From the NCBI RefSeq assembly GCF_048820975.1, contig NZ_JBMEUF010000001.1, forward strand, positions 992,001 through 1,056,000: 64,000 nt of DNA. The letters are read 5' to 3'. Below, in pieces: positions 58,470 through 64,000 of this stretch. Position numbers and translations under genes: made by a program. The notes beneath the pieces were generated by a model. The model was not told where the DNA came from and did not search any database. It worked only from the letters and a program-made list of their open reading frames with translations. Positions within the stretch are counted from its first letter, which is position 1. Each line of letters opens with the position of its first letter. Origin of the DNA: Glaciecola sp048820975 (GTDB lineage Bacteria; Pseudomonadota; Gammaproteobacteria; Enterobacterales; Alteromonadaceae).

Positions 58470-60119
58470 TTAATCTCTTAATTCTTTACGCAAGATTTTT
58501 CCCACGTTTGATTTGGGAAGTTCATCTCTAAACTCCACTATTTTAGGCACTTTATAACCGGTTAGTAATGATTTACAGTGCGTTATTACGTCAGCCTCAG
58601 TAATGCTTGGGTCACTTTTCACTATAAATAGTTTTACCACTTCACCAGATACTTCATGAGGAACGCCAATAGCAGCAGCTTCTAGTATGCCATCGTGCAT
58701 CGCCGCCACTTCTTCAATCTCGTTAGGAAATACATTGAAACCCGAGACTAAAATCATATCTTTTTTACGGTCTACAATAAACAAGTAACCTTGCTCATCA
58801 ATAGTAGCAATATCACCAGTTGCTAACCAACCGTCTTTGAGAATATCAGAGGTTGCTTCAGCGCGCCCTAAATAGCCTAGCATGACTTGTGGACCTTTCA
58901 CATAAAGCTCTCCGGCCTCACCAAACGCTACACTTTGCCCTTCTTCATCAAGTAACTTAATCTCGGTTGAAGGTAATGGAAGGCCTATAGAACCTTTGTA
59001 TTCACTTAAATGCATTGGGTTAACCGACACCACAGGTGAGCACTCCGTTAAACCGTATCCTTCTATCAGCATCTTACCTGTTACTTTTTGCCACTTTTCA
59101 GCTACCGGTTTTTGCACCGCCATACCGCCACCAAGACCAAATTTGAAGCTAGAGAAATCAAGCTCAGAAAATCCTGGCGTATTTAACAAACCATTGAATA
59201 AAGTGTTAACCCCGGTAATGGTCGCAAACGGATACTTTTTGAGTTCATTTACAAAACCAGGCATATCACGCGGATTCGTAATAAGTAAGTTGGGACAACC
59301 GTATTTCACAAAGGTCAGGCAGTTAGTGGTTAAGGCAAATATATGGTAAAGCGGAAGTGCCGTTACAACCAAATCGCCCTGTTCAATGAGTATTTCAAAG
59401 TTACCTGATACTTGTTCTAAGTTGGCCACCATATTTCGATGCGTAAGCATGGCCCCTTTTGACACACCGGTTGTGCCCCCAGTATATTGTAAGAATGCAA
59501 GATCATCACCTTTTATGGCTGGGCGCTCATAGTTCTTATTTTGCCCTGCACTAAGTGCTTGCTTAAACGATGTTGTATTTTGTAGATTGTGCGCGGGAAT
59601 CATTTTCTTCACGTATTTAACAGCAAAGTTAACAATCCACTTTTTAGGCGCAGGTAACATATCACCTAAAGATGTAAGAACAACATTTTTAACCTCAGTA
59701 TTGGCTAGAACTTTTTCCAAGGTATCGGCGAAGTTCTCTACAATAACAATAGTTTTTACTTTAGCATCGCAAAGCTGGTGCTCTAGTTCACGAGCTGTAT
59801 ACAATGGGTTTACATTAACTACTGTCATACCTGCGCGCAGAATGCCAAACAAAGCAATAGGATATTGCAGCAAATTTGGCATCATTACCGCAACGGCATC
59901 CCCTTTCGTTAAGCCAGAATGCTGAAGATATGAAGCAAATTGCAAAGACATAACATCTAGGTCTTCAAACGTAATTTGGTGACCCATATTTATGAAAGCG
60001 ACTTGATTAGCATACTGACTGCATGACTGTTCGAATATTTCTAGCAAAGAAGGAACTACGTCCGGGTCTATTTCATGTTTTACGTTTTGGTCGTATTGAT
60101 CAAGCCAAATTTTATCCAC
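58470..60119 (-). CDS. fadD: Long-chain-fatty-acid-CoA ligase
   Basis: Activates fatty acids to acyl-CoA. 549 residues: AMP-binding P-loop YTGGTTGVSKGAML, adenine motif GYGLTECSPVVS, ATGDIATIDEQGYLFIVDRKKDMILVSG linker and catalytic Lys in LPKSNVGKILRKELRD. I place the start at GTG 60119 (VDKIWLDQYDQ, equal to E. coli MKKVWLNRYPA), with GAGGA upstream. The frame stays open to an ATG at 60221, but that codon lies inside a perfect FadR operator and would add 34 residues without family support. Confidence 0.95.
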   Translation of the reverse strand: MDKIWLDQYDQNVKHEIDPDVVPSLLEIFEQSCSQYANQVAFINMGHQITFEDLDVMSLQFASYLQHSGLTKGDAVAVMMPNLLQYPIALFGILRAGMTVVNVNPLYTARELEHQLCDAKVKTIVIVENFADTLEKVLANTEVKNVVLTSLGDMLPAPKKWIVNFAVKYVKKMIPAHNLQNTTSFKQALSAGQNKNYERPAIKGDDLAFLQYTGGTTGVSKGAMLTHRNMVANLEQVSGNFEILIEQGDLVVTALPLYHIFALTTNCLTFVKYGCPNLLITNPRDMPGFVNELKKYPFATITGVNTLFNGLLNTPGFSELDFSSFKFGLGGGMAVQKPVAEKWQKVTGKMLIEGYGLTECSPVVSVNPMHLSEYKGSIGLPLPSTEIKLLDEEGQSVAFGEAGELYVKGPQVMLGYLGRAEATSDILKDGWLATGDIATIDEQGYLFIVDRKKDMILVSGFNVFPNEIEEVAAMHDGILEAAAIGVPHEVSGEVVKLFIVKSDPSITEADVITHCKSLLTGYKVPKIVEFRDELPKSNVGKILRKELRD

Positions 60120-60200
60120 GTATTTCAATTCCTCTTCTTGATTAACGATGCCATATAATAACTGGCTGTAATCATCATTAATCCAAATGTTAGTCCAACT

Positions 60201-60221
60201 ATGAATGGTCGTACCATTCAT
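60201..60221. promoter_or_regulatory. Perfect palindromic FadR operator at fadD
   Basis: A 21-bp perfect inverted repeat (9-3-9) at 60201-60221 with core TGGTCGTACCA, identical on the minus strand to the TGGTACGACCA core of the E. coli fadBA operator. It lies about 80-100 nt upstream of the chosen fadD start, just downstream of a TATAAC -10-like box (minus strand), as expected for a repressor. Confidence 0.85.
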
Positions 60222-60296
60222 CTAATGCGCGTTATACTAATGTACTAATGAATAAAATGAAAACAAACTTTAAGTTTGATTAACAAATGTTCGTTA

Positions 60297-61160
60297 TCAT
60301 TCAAAACTATCTATTTTTTTGACTATAAATTGAGCCACTTGCTCAGGTGCATCAAGGTGCACATGATGCCCCCCTTGAAATTCAACAGTGTCAACATGGT
60401 CAAAAAGCGAACTTCGCTCGTTCAATATACGTTTTATTTTGTCAAATCCGTCACTTCCTATGACTAATGCCCGTGGGCAAGCAATATTGGCAATTACATT
60501 ATTGGCTTGAGCTTCTGTCATCCGCATTGGTGACTTAGTGCGAAGGCGCTTATCGGTTCGCCACAGTAGCGAGCCATTAGGATCTTGCTTTACATTTCGC
60601 TGTAAAATGGTTTCTGCCATAGCTGAACTTAAATCACTAATTGCACAACGTGCTTTTACTAATTCTACCATAGATTTAGGCTGTTTTATTGCTTTGTAAG
60701 CCCTATCCCTACTTTCAAAACTGTGTTTTATTTGTTCAGCAGTTGTTAGCTCTGATTGACTTAAAGGCCCTATTGATTCTATTGCAATAAATCCTATTAA
60801 AGCCTTAGGCTGAGTAGCCGCGTAAATACTACACGCAATAGCGCCTAAAGAGTGCCCAACTAATATCACATTTTTGATTTTTTGAGTATTGATAAAGCGG
60901 TGGAGGTCATAGGCATAGTCAACTAAATGATAATGCGCATCTTCGCTTCGATGATCAGAATGGCCATGGCCGGCCAAATCAATAGCAACGCAGGGGTAAT
61001 CAGTTAACAAAGGAAGCATATACGAAAAACTGGCTGCGTTGTCTAAATACCCATGAAGAAAAATAAGTACTGTTTGCTCATCCTTTCGATTAATAAAAGC
61101 ATCATTAACTAGCCCTGCTAAATTAACAGGGCTTTGTTCAAAATTCTTATTAATTAACAT
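60297..61160 (-). CDS. Alpha/beta-fold hydrolase
   Basis: 287 residues: oxyanion FLHGYLDNAASF, nucleophile VGHSLGAIAC, acid around VIGSDGFDKIK and His in FQGGHHVHLDAPE. Cytoplasmic (no signal peptide). Substrate unknown; resembles general MhpC/YbfF-like esterases. Inserted between slp and fadD relative to E. coli yeaY-fadD. 75 nt upstream of the fadD operator region; only 9 nt from slp. Confidence 0.85.
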   Translation of the reverse strand: MLINKNFEQSPVNLAGLVNDAFINRKDEQTVLIFLHGYLDNAASFSYMLPLLTDYPCVAIDLAGHGHSDHRSEDAHYHLVDYAYDLHRFINTQKIKNVILVGHSLGAIACSIYAATQPKALIGFIAIESIGPLSQSELTTAEQIKHSFESRDRAYKAIKQPKSMVELVKARCAISDLSSAMAETILQRNVKQDPNGSLLWRTDKRLRTKSPMRMTEAQANNVIANIACPRALVIGSDGFDKIKRILNERSSLFDHVDTVEFQGGHHVHLDAPEQVAQFIVKKIDSFE

Positions 61161-61169
61161 TAAAGACCG

Positions 61170-61850
61170 TTATTTACGTTGAACAGGTTCTTTACTACTG
61201 CGATTTCCCGTACCCGAGTTTGATAGTTTGCGCTCTACAGGTTTTTCAACGCGTCCACCCTGTGTATGCCCGTTGTTATGTGTCACCCTTACTCTAACGC
61301 GATTTCGCGAATGATAGAACGGGTCATACCACGGTGAAAAGTAATTGCGACGGTATCTAGCGTGAAAACCAAACGGGGCAAAAGCAAAGGCATCAACATC
61401 TACTTCACTTGTTTCTTTCCACATGTAATATCCCACCGCGTTTAAGGTTGGATACTCATATTCTTGCTCGCCTATTAGCGCAGTGTTTGGCTCACCTATT
61501 TCACCTACAACGGTAATTAAACGTTCGGTTTTAAAAACCATTGGGTCAATAAAGCCCTCAACTATTGCTTTGAAGCGTCCAGCACTTTCTTCACCAGTTC
61601 TAGGCTTACCAAAATGATTTTCTGGAAAATAAACAATTTCGATTTCTGATACGTCTTTTTTATTGGTAACTGCTACAATTTTGCCGCCCCATCTAGCATT
61701 CGTGCCTATTAATTGCGCATTACTTTTGTTCGGCGTCACTTGTTCAAATGCAGTGAGTGAAACATTATCTGCAACGTCAATTGGTTCAGGGACTATTGCG
61801 CAACTTGTTACCAATAATAAAGAAGAGATGATACTGATAAATACTTTCAT
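61170..61850 (-). CDS. Slp/YeaY-family outer membrane lipoprotein
   Basis: 226 residues from ATG 61850 (GGAG 8 nt upstream); a longer open frame to 61928 is not supported. Lipobox LLVTSCAIV (Cys about 17), Slp domain with LIGTNARWGGKIVAVTNKKDVSEIEIVYFP, GRFKAIVEGFIDP and LITVVGEIGEPNTALIGEQEYEYPTL. The C-terminal 60 residues are a basic, Arg/Asn/Ser-rich tail not found in short Slp proteins. It occupies the place of E. coli yeaY between tsaB and fadD. Confidence 0.9.
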   Translation of the reverse strand: MKVFISIISSLLLVTSCAIVPEPIDVADNVSLTAFEQVTPNKSNAQLIGTNARWGGKIVAVTNKKDVSEIEIVYFPENHFGKPRTGEESAGRFKAIVEGFIDPMVFKTERLITVVGEIGEPNTALIGEQEYEYPTLNAVGYYMWKETSEVDVDAFAFAPFGFHARYRRNYFSPWYDPFYHSRNRVRVRVTHNNGHTQGGRVEKPVERKLSNSGTGNRSSKEPVQRK

Positions 61851-61911
61851 GTGTATTGCTCCGTTTGTATGACTAAGACTCATATGCCTTTGAAAGGGTT
61901 CAATCGAGCGT

Positions 61912-62226
61912 TTACGCGTATAAATCAACGCCCATCAGTTGGCTTATAGAGTCTTGTTTAGTCGCTTTATCTAATGCTGTATACGCTTCAAGTCCATTTT
62001 TGGACTGCATTGACATTGATTCAGAAAATTGTGCGAATTCATTTGCTTGTGCAAATAAATCATCTACTTGTTGTTTTACTTCGTCGCTGCCCGTTTGTAC
62101 AAACTCAGCTTCAATAGTAACTGGGGCAACTCTTTCTTTAGCCACAGCATCTTGCGAAGAAAAAGGCTTATTACCCGAACTATGATCAGTAAATATTGAT
62201 TGATTCAGAGGCGATATGCTTGTCAT
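61912..62226 (-). CDS. Hypothetical protein, 104 residues
   Basis: I do not recognise this protein. It has no signal peptide or transmembrane segment; a Ser/Asn-rich N-terminus and a helical C-terminal half (QQVDDLFAQANEFAQFSESM, then ALDKATKQDSISQLMGVDL). It lies between tsaB and slp on the same strand, 46 nt after tsaB, so it is probably co-transcribed. Coding is supported by position and tight spacing rather than by a known family. Confidence 0.6.
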   Translation of the reverse strand: MTSISPLNQSIFTDHSSGNKPFSSQDAVAKERVAPVTIEAEFVQTGSDEVKQQVDDLFAQANEFAQFSESMSMQSKNGLEAYTALDKATKQDSISQLMGVDLYA

Positions 62227-62272
62227 ATTTTAATTTGCACCTTATAAATCTAATATACAACACCGTGCTTAA

Positions 62273-62959
62273 CTACATTTTATGCGGAAGCTTTTTCCAC
62301 GTAACGGTATCCCTTAAATAGACCGGCTTTATGTCTTCGACTTTCACGCCAAGGTCATTTTTTATTGCATCTTTTGCTAATGATAACATGTACAAAGCAT
62401 TCGGGTATAACACCCTGACTTCATGTTGCTCTTTTAAATACGAAAAATGCTCAAGATATGCATCCATACCCGTTCCTGTTACCGCATCAACTGACTCATC
62501 TTTAATGTGGTCTTGTACTTCGTTAGGTGGGCATACTAATTCAGGTAATTGCGGCGTAGCTAAACCATTTACTATTGTAAAGAAGCCGCAATAAACTTCT
62601 TTCATGCGCGCATCAATCAGGCTTAAGATCTTGTTGCTGCCATATTTTTCAAATGCTTCTTGCGCCATCGCGGCAAGCGTAGATATTTCTACCACGGGCA
62701 CATTGGCACCTAGCGCTAGTCCTTGCACGGTACTGGTTGCTATTCTTACTCCGGTAAAACTTCCAGGGCCGCGTCCGTATGCGATAGCATCAATATTGCT
62801 CATTGCTAGCCCGTGCTTTGACAATAATGTGTCAATCATGGGCAAAATTTGTTGGCTTTGTTGCTGAGGGCATACCTCAAACAAACTATCTGTTTCTGTA
62901 CCATGCAATAATGCTACGCTGCAGGCTTCAGTGGCGGTATCAATTGCCAATAAATTCAT
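62273..62959 (-). CDS. tsaB: tRNA threonylcarbamoyladenosine biosynthesis protein TsaB
   Basis: Partner of TsaD in t6A37 synthesis. 228 residues of the ASKHA fold: LLAIDTATEACSVAL, DAIAYGRGPGSFTGVRIATSTVQGLALG and SLIDARMKEVYCG. Order yoaA-tsaB-slp-fadD-rnd as in E. coli. ATG 62959. Confidence 0.97.
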   Translation of the reverse strand: MNLLAIDTATEACSVALLHGTETDSLFEVCPQQQSQQILPMIDTLLSKHGLAMSNIDAIAYGRGPGSFTGVRIATSTVQGLALGANVPVVEISTLAAMAQEAFEKYGSNKILSLIDARMKEVYCGFFTIVNGLATPQLPELVCPPNEVQDHIKDESVDAVTGTGMDAYLEHFSYLKEQHEVRVLYPNALYMLSLAKDAIKNDLGVKVEDIKPVYLRDTVTWKKLPHKM

Positions 62960-62984
62960 TCATATATCCTATGTACACTGTTAT

Positions 62985-64000
62985 CTACTGAATAGACTTT
63001 AAAAAATCTTGTACTTTACTCAAGCTTCTCGTTTTCTTCATGTTTGGCAAACTATTTATAAACGTACTGCCGTAGGGTTTAGTCACTAACCTGTTATCGC
63101 AAATAACCAGTACGCCTCGGTCACCCACATCTCGAATTAACCGTCCTGCCCCTTGTTTTAAAGCAATAACGGCTTGTGGCACTTGAATATCAAAAAATGG
63201 CATACCACCCTGTTTCCTACAGTCATCTAAGCGGGCTTTAAATAAAGGGTCATCGGGTGAAGCAAAGGGTAGTTTGTCAATCATAACGCATAGCAAGTCA
63301 TCCCCTTTTACATCAACGCCTTCCCAAAATGCGCCTGTGGCAAACAAAACACTGCTCGCATCTTCAAGGTAGTCATGCAAAATAGCTGACTTTGCTCGCT
63401 CCCCTTGCACCAGTATTTTATTATCAATTTCATCAGCCACTATTTCTGCAACTTCTTTCATCATTCTGTGGCTCGTAAAAAGTATAAAACAACGGCCCTT
63501 AGCCGCTTCCACCAAGGTAATAGCTGTTTCTGCCAGAGCTTGTTTCATTTGCTTGCTACTTGGCTCTGGCAAGTACCTAGGTACGCACAACATGGCTTGA
63601 GCTTGATAATCAAACGGGCTATCCAAACACAGTGTTGTTGCCGAATGCAAGCCCATAAGCTTCTGAAAATGTTCAAAGTTTTCATCTATTGCCAATGTTG
63701 CTGATGTAAATATCCAGCTAGCATCGCGCTCATCCATTACTTTTTGAAATTGCTTGGCAATACTCAGAGGCGTTAAGTGCAACACCACATGATACTTGCT
63801 AGTTTCATACCACAAGCTTACATCTTTATGTTTTTCTTGTAAAAATAGAGATAAGCCTTGTGCATTCTGGCCAATTTTTTCAAGTAAGCTGTCAACGTCG
63901 GTGTCACGTTGAGCATTAGCCTCACCCACAGCTAGCAGTAAATTCAGTTGTTCACTGAGTATATTCATTTGTGCCAAAATACTGGGGCGCTTAATAGCAT
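62985..64000 (-). CDS. yoaA: DinG/YoaA-family ATP-dependent helicase (N-terminal part outside the window)
   Basis: C-terminal 338 or so residues of an XPD-like superfamily 2 helicase. Motifs in order: FTSATLAID, LDSPFDYQAQAMLCVPRYLPEPS, ILFTSHRMMKEV, TGAFWEGVDVKGDDLLCVMIDKLPFASPDDPL and KQGAGRLIRDVGDRGVLVICDNRL (motif VI). Very close to E. coli YoaA, which works with the HolC clamp-loader subunit in repair at stalled forks. The frame is open to the window edge with no stop; the Walker A and Fe-S cysteines lie outside. Upstream of tsaB, as in E. coli. Confidence 0.93.
   Translation of the reverse strand, partial: AIKRPSILAQMNILSEQLNLLLAVGEANAQRDTDVDSLLEKIGQNAQGLSLFLQEKHKDVSLWYETSKYHVVLHLTPLSIAKQFQKVMDERDASWIFTSATLAIDENFEHFQKLMGLHSATTLCLDSPFDYQAQAMLCVPRYLPEPSSKQMKQALAETAITLVEAAKGRCFILFTSHRMMKEVAEIVADEIDNKILVQGERAKSAILHDYLEDASSVLFATGAFWEGVDVKGDDLLCVMIDKLPFASPDDPLFKARLDDCRKQGGMPFFDIQVPQAVIALKQGAGRLIRDVGDRGVLVICDNRLVTKPYGSTFINSLPNMKKTRSLSKVQDFLKSIQ

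Overview
The window looks like a chromosomal segment of a marine gammaproteobacterium of the order Alteromonadales (Alteromonadaceae-like). The base composition is moderately AT-rich by eye (not computed). Gene order repeatedly matches Escherichia coli, Pseudomonas or Vibrio blocks: ybeY-corC-lnt; grpE-dnaK-dnaJ/dapB-carA-carB-greA; nadK-recN-bamE; asd(usg)-pdxB/fabB-mnmC/yfcL-epmC; fadR/nhaB-dsbB; and rnd-fadD-slp-tsaB-yoaA. There are no rRNA or tRNA genes, insertion sequences, phage genes or CRISPR arrays. Coding density is high; the only gene-free stretch over 300 bases is the carA leader (11124-11479). Several genes start with TTG or GTG behind a good Shine-Dalgarno.

Layout. 1-2832: end of ybeY, then corC and lnt. 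2978-5976: nhaA and a BicA-like SulP bicarbonate transporter, a likely sodium-coupled pair. 6048-12283 (minus): greA, carB, carA, dapB. 12392-16117: a four-gene insert (cytochrome b561, cytochrome c', soluble CZB chemotaxis receptor, DUF2891 protein) that splits the usual dnaJ-dapB junction. 16270-20273 (minus): dnaJ, dnaK, grpE with two clear sigma-32 promoters. 20436-31591: a CrbS/CrbR-type two-component pair beside a TonB-dependent receptor, a GntP-family permease, a lipoprotein MetX-like esterase, a secreted poly(3-hydroxybutyrate) depolymerase and 3-hydroxybutyrate dehydrogenase. 31676-34805: nadK, recN (with a LexA box) and bamE. 34888-42664 (minus): fimV, asd, pdxB, a class II aldolase and fabB. 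42860-49335: mnmC, three tandem FlgO-like lipoproteins, yfcL, an ATP-NAD kinase-like gene and epmC. 49484-51078: a thioesterase coupled to a membrane-anchored aspartic protease. 51163-64000: fadH-fadR, nhaB-dsbB, ycgN, ycgL, rnd, fadD, an alpha/beta hydrolase, slp, an unknown small gene, tsaB and the end of yoaA.

Two themes link genes across the window. (1) The 20-32 kb region reads as a complete polyhydroxybutyrate or 3-hydroxybutyrate scavenging locus: outer-membrane receptor, surface or periplasmic hydrolases, inner-membrane permease and cytoplasmic dehydrogenase. It is flanked by an SLC5-domain sensor kinase and LuxR-type regulator of the family known to control acetate metabolism, and a perfect 16-bp palindrome (TAGTAC-N4-GTACTA) lies in the divergent promoter region. 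I consider this the most interesting system here. (2) A FadR regulon is visible: fadR itself, fadH, fadD and fabB, with recognisable FadR-type operators upstream of fadR, fadD and fabB.
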